From Trissonchulus latispiculum (taxonomy: Eukaryota; Nematoda; Enoplea; Enoplida; Ironidae): a DNA stretch of 64,000 nucleotides. A program made the translations under genes and the position numbers. Below the pieces are notes generated by a model. That model was not told where the DNA came from, made no database searches, and saw only the letters and a list, made by a program, of their open reading frames with translations. The stretch lies in NCBI GenBank assembly GCA_030248195.1, contig JASAND010027809.1, positions 38,569-102,568 on the forward strand, read 5' to 3'. Of this stretch, positions 34,053-45,207 are shown one piece after another. Position 1 is the stretch's first letter. The number at the start of each line of letters is the position of its first letter.

Positions 34053-35740
34053 TAAGGTGCTGGTTTCCTTTCGGGTATATATTTTTGACTCATACGGCTT
34101 TAATATATATACGCTTTATATACATAACAATATGTTAATAGCTAAAACGTATGAAATAACCAATTTTCGTGGTCTTTAACATTATGGGACCAGTCCCGTA
34201 TTTTTAGGCCAAAAGATGAGAAAGTAGTGGGTTTTGGCCTTAGGCTCCCAGTAGGTAGACGATACACGGGATTGGGTGTTATGGCAGGAAAGAGGACACG
34301 AAAATGAACATTTTTGCTTTTACAACCTAAACAACAAACTGGAGTTATCTCCAGTGGTTAAAAGTCAGTATATATAAGCAAAAACTATTTTGAGGGTCCA
34401 AAAATGGTCGTTTTCGAGGATATCAGTTTTTCAAAAGCACTTCCACACCTTAAGGACATTATTTATACTCAATCGATACAGCGTCCAAATGCACAGTTTA
34501 TGAATGCCTATTATGTATATATAGTCAGGGGGGAACATGGTCGCCTACTCCCCAACCATAGCAGCTGCAGCTGCCTAGTATAGCCCATTAGAAAGAGCAA
34601 GTCTAGAACTATATCCGTCAGTACCAGATTGTTTTCTAAGTTTGTAAGTACAGTACTTGACCAAAGTTGACCTCCCAAAATTGGCCAAAATGCTAAGGAT
34701 TTTCGAAAGTTTGCAAGTATATATCTAACAAACTATCAAACTTTGGCTACTATAAATTTGCATGCGGGCATAATTCGACTTGCTCTATCACATGGCAATA
34801 GTGGTTTTCCCCTACGTTCACCCAGTAAAAAAATTTGACCATGTTTCCCCCCACACAGGGTCCACTAGAGCGGGGAAAAACATGGTGACCAAATTTTCAA
34901 ACTTTTGCGTACGCTTCAGGAAGGCGTAACTAATGCTTCTATAGGAAAGAGAATGCTTTAAAACCATTAAAACCCTCAAAATATGCCAACTTTGAGCATG
35001 TTTGAAGCTTCTAGCTCGAAAATTTGATTTGCAGCATCAACATGCTAGGTTTCAATGGTAAAAATGAAAATTTTCAAAAAACTTTAAAAATGATGGGATA
35101 TTGCAATTTTTAACACAATTAACGTAATTCTAGCAATATTCTGCATATTATGGCCAGTTCCCAGCAGGTTTAATGCCCAAAGAGGGTAGGTACGGCGGAT
35201 TTGGCATTTTGACCAAAAAATCGGGTTTTAAGCTTGCTGTGTGGTTAGAACGTAGTTTTGCACGCTGAAAACAGCTGAAACAATGCTTTTAAAGCACTCT
35301 AAATAGTTGGTTGGCATAAATCCGTGCCATGTTTTTCCCCGCACCATGTTTTTCCCCGATTTGAGGGTAAAAAACTTGGGCAAATCCTGTTACTGGCAAA
35401 GCTGGGAGAGAGGTATATGAGAAGTTTGAATATACGATTGGATAGGTATATATTTGCCCACGGTAAATAACGGTATACTCAAACCGATTTAAATCCAAAC
35501 GAAGAAAAAGTTGGAGGCTTGCTTCCCTATTCATGTTTTCCGCCCTCCCCTCTGACTACATAGCCGGACTTAACCGTGTTAAGCTAGAGATTTTGCCGAA
35601 AGATTTTGGCAGGAGATTTTTGGAACAGCGGAAATTCTCACTTCTGCGGAGGGACGTTTTCTTGGTACATGAAAACTCAATGCGACATGGAGAAATTTCG
35701 TGTTACCGTTTTTACGTGGTTACAGTACGATTTTAAGCCA
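34053..35740. mobile_element. Family B relic, interrupted
   Basis: Begins AAGGTGCTGGTTTCCTTTCGG like the 9087 element and follows it through ATTTTTGACTCATACGGC and the CCAGTAGGTAGAC block. It is then split by a TA-flanked element and resumes at TAGCCGGACTT. The right terminus is lost. Its left end lies about 75 bp upstream of the PEX3 start codon. Confidence 0.65.
34514..35560. mobile_element. TA-flanked DNA element (family E), copy 1
   Basis: TA at 34512-34513 and 35561-35562. Ends TGTATATATAGTCAGGGGG and, as complement of the right end, TGTAGTCAGAGGGGAGG. It splits the family B sequence between GCCTATTA and GCCGGACTT, which fixes its borders. Interior repeats CATGTTTTTCCCC. 1047 bp, non-coding. 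TA targets are typical of Tc1/mariner-like elements. Confidence 0.75.
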
Positions 35741-35819
35741 CGATTAGGGAACTAATTGTAAGAGGAAGTGGGGAAAAATTATCCGTTTGTCGAAGACATG
35801 GGTGTAAGGGGGAACTGAG

Positions 35820-36215
35820 GGTTTCCCCCGTCCATTTTTTTGGAGGGGAAGTGCCTTCTTCGTGGGGGGGAATACCAACCCTGGTTAAACAAATTTTTAG
35901 GGGGAGCAGAGCTAAAAAACTTCTGAAAATCCGGCGACGCCGGAAAATTTTTTCGAAATTTACCCTTACCTTTTTATGCCAAAAATCGCAATTTCAGAAT
36001 ATTCTAATGCCGAAAAACACGCAACCATGGAGTAATTTTAACATTAGACATTAATGGAACTTGCAAACTTGATTGCCAACATTTTTCCAAGTAAAGGTTA
36101 ATATTGAGTCAGAAAGCCCATATATAATACAGCTAAACCTGCATTTCTCGCAGTAAGAAACACTTTATGCCAAAAATTTCGACTTATTCTACTGGGGGGG
36201 GGGGGGGGGGGGGCG
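35820..36215. repeat. G-run repeat with family D segment
   Basis: Contains a CCGGCGACGCCGG hairpin (35931-35943), the family D block CTTGATTGCCAACAT, and ends in a 19-G run (36194-36212). Termini not resolved. Confidence 0.5.
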
Positions 36216-37123
36216 CGTATTTAGAACGTGTACGTGCGCGTCGCTCAATGTTATCAGCATCAACGTTTTGCGCACGAAATGCTATATAAAGTGTACCCTT
36301 CTGTATATAGCTGTTTAATTTGCTATTCTTTTACAAGTATTTTGTCATCATATAACTAAAACCAATTGGATTTTTCGAAAACAATATTTCGTATATATGT
36401 AATTTATCATTTGTTTCGTTAGCGATTGAGTAGATACAAACCAAGCTGCCTCTTGTAATATTAGCTGGATTTTAAAGGGGAAATTTACAAGGAACACCGG
36501 GTGGTTGATGACTCTATTAAACTTACCGGTTGCTCTGAATTGGGAAAATATAATATAATATAATATGCGCGAACTCGCTTCAGCTTGCTGCTGCGCCAGC
36601 GTTTTCGCAGCGAAGTGCACGACATATGAAGCTAAATTATATGTGAAAATGAGCGAAAGCCGTGATATAAAATTTTTTCACAGTGGTCAGCCTCCCCTTA
36701 ATGGGGTCTATTATACTGTTTTTATTAGGAGTGCTGCAATAAATTATTGTTCTTATAATGGATGGATCACTTTGAATTCTTTCAGTTTTGCAAGCATGTT
36801 ACTGCAGAAATAAGAAGTGATATTAAGGATTATTGCTGAAATTGGGTGGGTAGGCATGAATTACTGTATAGTGGGAAATTTGTTACAGTTAATTAATTAC
36901 TGATAAAATGTGTTTAATAATTTTATGGTGTAATAATAATCTTGTCTTAAGCTGAATTCAAATTTTACAAAATTCTTCGACTTCACCAAATTTGACATTT
37001 TTTAATTTATATTAGAGGAGACCAAGGCGAGCCCATAAATATTTGTCCTCTATTATTTTGCTGAAAAGTTGAATATAGAGGTTTTCTGGATTACAGACTA
37101 CAAATTTGAAATTCATTTTTCAT
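36216..37123. other. A/T-rich non-coding stretch
   Basis: No gene, no paired termini recognised. A short Cys/Ala-rich frame at 36565 has no supporting features. Confidence 0.4.
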
Positions 37124-37469
37124 GTGTCGTGCCTGATTCCCGAAATTTTTGCTCACTTCTGGAAACAGGCGAACGTTTTGCTCATTTGTAGAAATGAGCA
37201 AAATCCCTTGCTAATTTTTAGAATTCGGCAAAAGTTTAAATTTAAGCTTAAAAACTGAAAATGAATTCGTCTTGGCCCCCCTACAAATCGAAGAACGCCC
37301 AAATTTGATCACAATTTGATCAAAATTTGCTGTCCATTTCTAGAATTCGCAATTTAAAACGTTTGCCGAATTCTAAAAAGCAGCAAAGGATTAGCTCATT
37401 TTTACAAATGGGCAAGACGCTTGCCTATTTCTAGAAATGAGCAAAAATTTCGGGAATTAGGCACGACAT
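37124..37469. mobile_element. Palindromic MITE
   Basis: TGTCGTGCCTGATTCCCG at the left pairs with CGGGAATTAGGCACGACA at the right, and the inverted similarity continues inward through TGCTCATTT and TTTGCCGAATTC. 346 bp. No clear target duplication. Confidence 0.7.
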
Positions 37470-37595
37470 ATATAAACCGCTACGGTTTTAGTGACCTAGA
37501 AAATTAGCATCACATGAGTTGCTTGCCGTTTAAATAAAAACCCTAAAAGCCTACATAAAATTGAAAACATAATTTGTCATGTTAGCCGTATTATA

Positions 37596-38658
37596 GTCAA
37601 GCGGGAAAAAACCCACTTTTCAGATTTCTGGCCAGAACTTTTTAATGGTTTGACATATCGAAATGCTGATTATACAGGTAGCTAGGCCTAGTCGTAAGCT
37701 TTCTTATGAGCTATAGAACACCTCTCTAGGGTGCGCCGTTGGTGAGAAAAATTGTCCCAAACTGGCGGGAAAAAACCCAATGCGGGGAAAAAACCCATAT
37801 GCGGGAAAAAACCCACCCCAAAAAATTTTTGGCAAGCTGCCAGGAGCACTTCTAACCATTCCAAATGAAAGAGCGGGTTGTTTTTATTACAACTGCATCA
37901 AAATATATTAGTTTTTGTATTAAAATTGAGGTCATATGGTCATTTGAAAATGTTGTATCTTTAACACATAAACATAGGCAAATTTTGGAAATTTTTTAAA
38001 ATTGTTTATTTTCGGCAGTTTAAGCATCCTATCGTGTAGAAAACGTGTTTTTCTTGTATTTAGAGCCAAACTAGACCCATTTTAAGGCAAAAATAAGCAT
38101 TTTTGGTCAAAATTGAAATTTTGGCTTGAAATGGCACCGTGTCCGATTTAGACCACCTGGTTCACCCATAACAGTACGAACCCGGGTAAAACCTATACCA
38201 ATTTAATCTATAGGCTCTATTAAACAAATGTATGTATTGGTTTGATCTTTCCGGTCAATGGTTAGGAAAAAAATTTAATTTTGAAAAGTGGGTTTTTTTC
38301 CCGCCAACTCCAGGTCACCCCCAGGTCGCACCGGAGGGGTCAGACATATATCATCATGAAGCGCAACAGATGCCCTACAGGTACATATAATCCGCTTTGG
38401 TCTAAGTCTTTCCAGTAGTTCAGGGTGGCCCGGCAAAGTTTGCCAAATTTCGGCACTTGGTCGGACCAAAATTTCCAAAAATTTCAAAGTCCCAAAAAAT
38501 TTGCAGGGAAGCAGTGGGAGCTACCATAATACACCCTCCAGGGTTATTTTGGATGCTCTTCAAGATAGGCTATTAAAATCCTAGATAGCTCTTACCGGTA
38601 AGCCCACACTGGGGGTGGGTTTTTCCCGCATTGACGAGTGGGTTTTTTCCCGCTTGAC
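37596..38658. mobile_element. TA-flanked DNA element (family E), copy 2
   Basis: TA (or TATA) on both sides. Ends GTCAAGCGGGAAAAAACCC and complement. The motif GGGAAAAAACCCA is repeated inside both ends (37615, 37785-37815, 38290, 38625). 1063 bp, non-coding. Terminus and length resemble 34514-35560. Confidence 0.8.
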
Positions 38659-38937
38659 TATATTATGTTTTCAATTTTAGCTTTAATATAAATACAAATT
38701 ATCGATACTTTAATAAAATTAAAAAATAGTTTCTCTATGTATATATATGTGCAATTCAGTTAAACTAATCCTAATCGCCTCGCCATTCCTTATAGTAATA
38801 ATGAACAATAGACAAAATAAAGAGAGAAGTCTGGACTAGATAATATATGTCATATATATACATAAGAATAGGTATATATATATATATATACTTATTTTTG
38901 CTAACATTGTGAGAAAGGGCCACTGCTGTAACACTGG

Positions 38938-39085
38938 GCGACGCGCACGTACATTTTCCAGAAATGCTCGTGGCTCACGTACACTTTCTCATTGCGCGGC
39001 ATTCACGTACATTTTGAAAATGTGCGCGTGGCTCACGTACACTTTCTCATTGCGCGACACGCACGTACACTTTCTAAATACGCGG
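38938..39085. repeat. Minisatellite with CACGTACA units
   Basis: Four to five units of about 30 bp built on CTCACGTACACTTTCTCATT and GCGCGGC/GCGCGAC. Just downstream is a CCGGCTTCGCCGG mini-hairpin (39194-39206). Confidence 0.7.
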
Positions 39086-39911
39086 CGGGGGCCCTCCCAT
39101 AAACACCCTTCCACCCAAGAAAAGCGGGCGCCCCATTTGGTACCAACCTTTGCCGTGAAAAAATCGCTCGGAAGGCCAAACTGTCAACATTTTCCGGCTT
39201 CGCCGGAGATTTTTAGTTGATTTATGCCCATATATACAAGTAACAAAAATGCTCCGCACAAAATGGGATAATATGTGTGTTGGGCCTATATATATGTGCT
39301 ATGTCTATTCTTTAAATTCCGGTTGAGAAAGTAAAGGCATAAATCCGACACAGCACCTTTTGGTGGATGGTTCCATGGCAAAAGTTCTTCCGTTCGCACC
39401 AGAAAACCCCTATAATATAGACAAAGTTTTGAGAGGCCAGGTAGAGCCTACTATGGACCTCCAGGAAGCAGTTTCCGACTTGACCCTCCCGACGGCAAAG
39501 TGGAACCAGCTCAGCAAGATGGGTGGGTCTGACGGCAAAACGGACACCGGGAATCGATTCTCCGTGCCAGAAAACCACTGTATGGAACATTTGAGCTTTC
39601 AAAGCTGAATAGATAGCGATAAATTTCGATTTTTCATTTTTCGAATTTTCGGCACTTTTGACGGGCCACTGTGATCACTAAAGAAGTGATAGAGAAACGC
39701 AACCTGGACCGTTAGTTAGTTCAATATATGTAATTTCTGAATCTAAAAAGAAATCAGCTCCAGCTCGTAACGTTGGCCTGAGCGACGACCACAATAATGG
39801 TCACTTTTCGCTCTGAGCCGACTTGGCCGCTGAGCCACTGTGGCGCAGCTGCGGCGCAAAAAAAGTTAAAAGTTAAATTCTTTAGAGGGTACTAGACCCG
39901 ATTATAGCCCT

Positions 39912-40163
39912 TTAGGTTGATCCACCGCTGCAGTTCACGTGAAAGCGGCGAACACTAAATATGTACAATACAATCATCAAATAGGAGAAACCGGAAAAAA
40001 TTGCCGCCATAAACCAGTCCGGAGCGCAACTTTTTAACGGTAAGTGATACGAGGCTGAAACATTCCAGACGTATATACTAAACTCGATGTGATCACAATT
40101 TGCGCATGAAAGCTGCGCAGGATTATCTTCAGCCAATTTTCCCACGGTTCCCGCTTCAGCCAC
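39912..40163 (-). CDS. Hypothetical small membrane protein or exon
   Basis: An 83-codon frame on the minus strand. It has a soluble Cys-containing start (SCANCDHIEFSIYVWNVS), one strongly hydrophobic segment (WFMAAIFSGFSYLMIVLYIF) and then a basic end (SVRRFHV), as in a single-pass membrane protein. There is no ATG at the 5' end; a stop lies two codons upstream and AAAAG precedes the frame, so it would have to be an internal or last exon. I do not recognise it, and no partner exon was found. Confidence 0.3.
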   Translation of the reverse strand: MAEAGTVGKLAEDNPAQLSCANCDHIEFSIYVWNVSASYHLPLKSCAPDWFMAAIFSGFSYLMIVLYIFSVRRFHVNCSGGST

Positions 40164-40239
40164 TTTTCAGTTTTCACACATATAATAGGGCCCCTATGAT
40201 AAGCACTAAATCCGCTTATTTTTGGCGATTACTATATAA

Positions 40240-41290
40240 ATAGGGCAAATTTTTAGCATGTTTTTAGGAAAACTTTGCAAAATTTTCGCCCCCGCCCAAA
40301 TGACTCGTCCCCCGAGGGCCGCCCCCAAGAAAAAAATCCCTAGAATAAGCCAAGAAATTCCCCATAAGAATACCCAAATTTTGGCCAATTTTCGCGCATT
40401 CGGTACCACCGGGGGGGCCGTCCCCCCCCCCAAAAGTTCTGGGGGGCCAAAAAGTGGCCGAAACTGGCAAAAAATCCAAAATTTAGGGGGTCCCCCACCC
40501 TCCGTCGGAACCCCCCCCCCCCCCAAGATTTTTTGCCCAGCCACACCTATGCCCTTCAGCATCGCCGTTCAAATATTAAAAGGTTAGTGTCTTCTAACTT
40601 CAAAGGCCAAGTTTCACGAAAGTAGTTCGGAGGGTTCGGGGGGGGGGGGTGGTAACCGAAAGTTGGAGGGTATACAAAATATTCTTGGGAGGGTAGAGGG
40701 GGTCAAAAATTTCGAGGGGGGAGCATAGGTGTAACGGAGATTTGGGCTTGGGGAGGCTCCCCCCCAACATTTTTTTTGGGGGCGGGGGGCGCCCTCGAGA
40801 CCTCCCAACCCTTCCCCAAAAAATTTTTCTATTTTTATGCTAAAAATCGCATTTTCAGCCGTTTCTAATGCCAAAAATATTCAACCGTGAAGTAATTTTA
40901 TTATTAGACAGTGGTTCTAAACTCGAAAACTTGATTGCCAACATGTTTCTACGTCCAAAATAAGGTCAATGTTGAGTGTAACGTGTAATTCGCACAATAA
41001 TAAACACTTTAAGACATAAACTTTGACTTTTTATAAATTTTTGCAAAATTTACCCTAAAAATACCCAAATTTTGGCGATTTTTCGCGTCTTCGGCGCGAC
41101 TACCCCCCCCCAGTTGGGGGTTCACGTCCCCCCCCAAAAGTTTTTGGGGATGGTTGAAAAAAGGGCTGGGAGCGGTAATGCCCTACCAACCCCCCCCCCC
41201 CAAGGAACTCCCTACATTTTTCTCAATCCCTCACTGTTTCGCCAGCCACACTCACACCACCTATGGGCAAATAAGACTTATTGCGTTTGA
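40240..41290. repeat. G/C-run repeat cluster (family D)
   Basis: Two adjoining blocks. The first ends CCCAGCCACACCTATG (40556). The second (~40790-41260) has the full family D order: CATTTTCAGCC, GACAGTG, CTTGATTGCCAACATG, AAATTTACCCTAAAAATAC, then G- and C-runs and GCCAGCCACAC. Open frames are low-complexity artefacts. Confidence 0.6.
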
Positions 41291-41320
41291 AAATCTATGT
41301 TTGATCGTTTCGAAGTTGTT

Positions 41321-41691
41321 CAGTGGCGCACATAGAAAATTTTTTCGCGGGGGGCGGACCTCAGAAAAATTTGGGGGGGTCTGGGGGGCGAAGCACCCCA
41401 GAAGTTGAAAAAATTTTGAAAATTTGGTTTGAAAAACAAAACTAAGCGTAAACTAAGCAAAAATTCATTAAACTGCGCGCCGAAGGCGCGAAAATTTTTT
41501 AAAATCTTTAAAAAGTTGCTATTGAAAGGTTTGAAACGCCGAAATAAGGGCAAATTAAGCATAAATAATGTTGATTTCGCGCCGAAGGCGAAAATTTTTG
41601 AAATTTTATGTCTGCGCTGCGCACGGACAATAAAATTTTTCATTTACATCTGGTTTCGGGGGGGGGCCGCCCCCCCTTAAGTGCGCCCCTG
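41321..41691. mobile_element. hAT-type MITE
   Basis: Perfect 8-bp duplication AAGTTGTT (41313-41320, 41692-41699). Ends CAGTGGCGCACATAG and AAGTGCGCCCCTG. 371 bp. The interior has two CGCCGAAGGCG mini-hairpins (about 41478-41488 and 41579-41590) and one GGGCGAAGCACCCC. Confidence 0.9.
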
Positions 41692-41803
41692 AAGTTGTTT
41701 ATAGATAATTTCTAGCTATTTGTTTCAATTTTTTCAATCTTCAAAAAACAGCAAATATTTTACCGAAAATTTTGCATTTTTTCTTGTTTGGGCCCCATAT
41801 TAA

Positions 41804-42724
41804 GGTGGCGCTTGCATTATCGGGGTCATAGATATAAAATTTAGACCGATGGCTCAATTTTAAAGAAATCCCAACTAAACTTACTTTGGTTGGCGGGGCA
41901 ACTTTTGACAAAATTTCGGCAACGGAGACAACATGCTTGGCTAGCTATCGGTATGACTTAAAATTTCTTAAAATTTTATTAAAGCTGCAAACGACAATGT
42001 CGAATGCACTATGTGAAAGAGCATAAAAAGCCCGTTACAACGATGTGCATATCTCTCCTGTATGTGGTTGCAATCAAAAGTTACAGACGGTTGAATACAT
42101 GACAAAGTTACGTTTACCATTCTCAACGCGAATGCCAATGTAAAAACATATCGTTCGGAAATGAATTCTACAGGGCTTTTCACGTTGCTTTTGTGTTGGA
42201 TTTGTTTATTATTTCATGAAATACACTGTGCGACCTATTAAAAGCATAATATTTGCGTAAAACTAAAGCGATTAGTGCGCAATTTTTCAATTTGATTTTC
42301 TCATAAATGTTGCGACCAAACTCGCTCAAATTTTGCATGCACGTTTATTTGACGGGTACGCAGGGGCAATTTTTTTAGTTTTTGTTTAAATCGCATATTC
42401 CGTGAGATATTGACTTTCAAAGTTTTCGAATATTCATAAAATACTCAAAACTGCATAAATCGAAAAACTGAAAAAATTGCCCCTGCGTTATGTTCATTTA
42501 CACATTTGTGCCAAATTTGAGCTAATTTCATTCAACCGTTAATGAGTGACAGCGCTTTGAAAATTTCAGCTTATCCCTCTTGTGTAAGTCGCAAGCTAAG
42601 CACTGGACTATTGAAATTCTCCATATTGCTAGCATTTAGCACCAGCTACCTATGCTGCAAGTTTGAAATAGATTCGTTGGAAAATAAACTCAGCAGAACC
42701 GCTCCCGGTAATGCAAGCGCCCCC
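41804..42724. mobile_element. TTAA-type DNA element (family C), copy 1
   Basis: TTAA at 41800-41803 and 42725-42728. Ends GGTGGCGCTTGCATTA and, as complement of the right end, GGGGGCGCTTGCATTACC. 921 bp, no coding capacity. Confidence 0.87.
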
Positions 42725-42976
42725 TTAAGGTGGTAGTACCACTACCGGGATTTCCTATGTAATTTTTGTATGGATGAAGCAATCTTGTCAAAACTTTATG
42801 TGAATCAAGTCTGGTTGGCACGCTGCTACCCTTTGATTAAAATCTTGGTGTAAGAAGGCGCATAATTGGCTAGCTACCACCGTGGCTTCGCGCATGCGCA
42901 AATAAACAAAATTTTCCTCAAGCTTTATATATTAAATTTTACTCCACCATGTGAAAGAACACAAAAAGTTCTTTAG

Positions 42977-43894
42977 GGTATTGCTTGCATTATCGGGATT
43001 ATTGATGTAAAGATTTGGACAGATTGTTCAATGTTGAAGAAATCCTACGTGAGTCTAGTCTGGCTTGGCCGGGGCTTATCTTGTGACAAAATTTCGGCTC
43101 CAGGGGACCCTTGATTGGATAGCTACCTTCATGGCTTAGAAAATCAAAATATTATTTAAGCTTGACATGATAATTTTGAAAGCACAGCATGGAAGAGCGT
43201 AAAAAAGGGCTTTAAAACGACATGCATATCTCTTATCTACGTGGTTTCTAGCAAACGTTACAGGCGGTTGAATATATGACAAAGTTACGTTTACCATTCC
43301 CATCGCGAATGGCAATGTAAAAACCAATCGTTCGGAAATGAATTCTACAGGGCTTTTCATGATGCTATTGTGTTGGATTTGTTCATTATTTAATGAAATA
43401 CACTGTGCGACTTATTAAAAGCATAATATTTGCGCAAAACTGAAGTGATTAAGTGCGAAATTTTTCATTTTGATTTACTCATAAATACTGCGACCAAATC
43501 GCTGAAATTTTGCATGCACGTTTATTTGACGGGTACGCAGGGGCAACTTTTTAATTCTTAATCGTATATTCCGTGAGATAATGACTTTCAAAGTTTTCGA
43601 AGATTCATAAAAAACTCAAAACTGCGTAAATCGAAAAACTAAAAATATTCCCCCTGCGTTAGGTTTATTTACGCATTCGTGCCAAATTTAAACTAGTTTC
43701 ATTCAGCCGTTAATGAGTGACACCGTTTTGAAAATTTCAGCTAATCGCTCTAGTGTAAGTCTCAAGCCAAGCTCTGGATTATTAAATTCTATATATTGCT
43801 AGCATTCAACACCAGCTATCTCTGGTGAAAGTTTGAAATGGATTCGTTGGAAAAGAAACTCAGGAGAACCGTTCCCGGTAATGCAAGCGCCCCC
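42977..43894. mobile_element. TTAA-type DNA element (family C), copy 2
   Basis: Same interior and orientation as copy 1. The right end TAATGCAAGCGCCCCC is intact with TTAA at 43895-43898. The left end is decayed (TTAG then GGTATTGCTTGCATTA). About 918 bp. Confidence 0.75.
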
Positions 43895-43898
43895 TTAA

Positions 43899-44642
43899 AG
43901 TCTTGGTATCCTTTTGTGCAGTGCTTTTGTGGTGAGTTTTTGAAACGCTATAACTTTCGCAATTCTGGGAGTTGGAAAGAGCTTTATCCATCGTTTTAAA
44001 GATTATTATCTGAACATTCACATGGGCTTACGAAACTGGCAAAATTAGCAAAATAAAAGCAGAAAGTCTGACATGCTGACATCTAACAGGATGTATATAG
44101 ACCATCGATTGAACATCGATTTCTCAAAACTGAAGAATCGGCTAACGGTTCTTATTGTGCCACTATATGAAGGTCATATGGGCCGAGGGTCGTTTTTTCG
44201 ATTTGGCTCAGCACAGCACGTCATAACGTTCGAGAAAATCGACCAAATGCACGGCAACACGAAATTTCGCAACTTCGCATTGAGTTTTCTTGCGACCCGA
44301 TACGTTTTACCCCAAACCAAGAAAAACGTCCCTCCGCAGAAGTACGAATTTCAATTCTGCCGAAAATCTCCGGAATCCGTCGAGTAGTTTTTGAGAAATC
44401 GATGTTCGAAACAAAATAATCGCAGTTTTGCCAAAATGGTTTTTCGGCCAAATCTCTAGCTGAAAGCAATAATGTCCGGCTAATAGGCATTCATAAAATG
44501 TGCATTTGGATGATGTAACGATTGAGTATAACTAAGCCAATTTTGTCCTTAACATGTGGCAGTAATTTTGAAAAAACTGATTTCCTCGAAAATGGCCATT
44601 ATTTTACCCTAAAACCAGTTTTTTGCTTATACTGACTTAACC
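43899..44642. mobile_element. Family B element, right part lost
   Basis: Shares the TTAA at 43895-43898 with the family C copy. Starts AGTCTTGGTATCCTTTTGTG and follows 45208 onward closely, through CGCTATAACTTTCGCAATT, until TACTGACTTAACC, where a family D block takes over. Confidence 0.65.
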
Positions 44643-45203
44643 AGGGCGGGGGGCGCCCTCGAGACCTCCCAACCCTCCCCCAAAAAATTTTTCTATTTTT
44701 ATGCTAAAAATCGCATTTTCAGCCGTTTCTAATGCCAAAAATATTCAACCGTGAAGTAATTTTATTATTAGACAGTGTTTTTAACTCGAAAACTTGATTG
44801 CCAACATGTTTCTGAGTCCAGAATAACGTCAATATTGAGTTTAAAAGTCCGTAAAACCGTTATAAACGTGTATATATTTCTCGCGATAATAAACACGTTA
44901 AGCCAAAAAATTGGACTTTTTTGAAAAATTTTGCAAAATTTACCCTAAAAATGCGTAAATTTTGGCCAATTTTCGCGCTTCCGGCGCGACTAGCCCCCCC
45001 CCCCAGTTGAGGGGGGCACAAGTGTGAGGTGGGGGGGTTGTCCCCCCAGCCCTTTTTCAACAATCCCCCAAAACTTTTGGGGGGGACGTTCCACCCCAAC
45101 TGGTGGGTGGGATAGTCGCGCCGAAGGCGAGGAAAATGGCCAAAAATTGGCTATTTTTAGGGTAAATTTTGCAAAACTTTTCAAAAAAGTCAAAATTTCT
45201 GTC
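44643..45203. repeat. Family D repeat between two family B copies
   Basis: Carries the family D blocks CTTGATTGCCAACATG and AAATTTACCCTAAAAATG and a GCGCTTCCGGCGC hairpin, with G/C-runs at both ends and an inverted copy of the ACCCTAAAAAT block near 45160. Confidence 0.6.
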
Positions 45204-45207
45204 TTAA

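Noticed and set aside
39360..39608. Overlapping open frames on both strands (82 and 96 codons)
   Set aside because: Neither has a recognisable motif, splice context or supporting neighbour.
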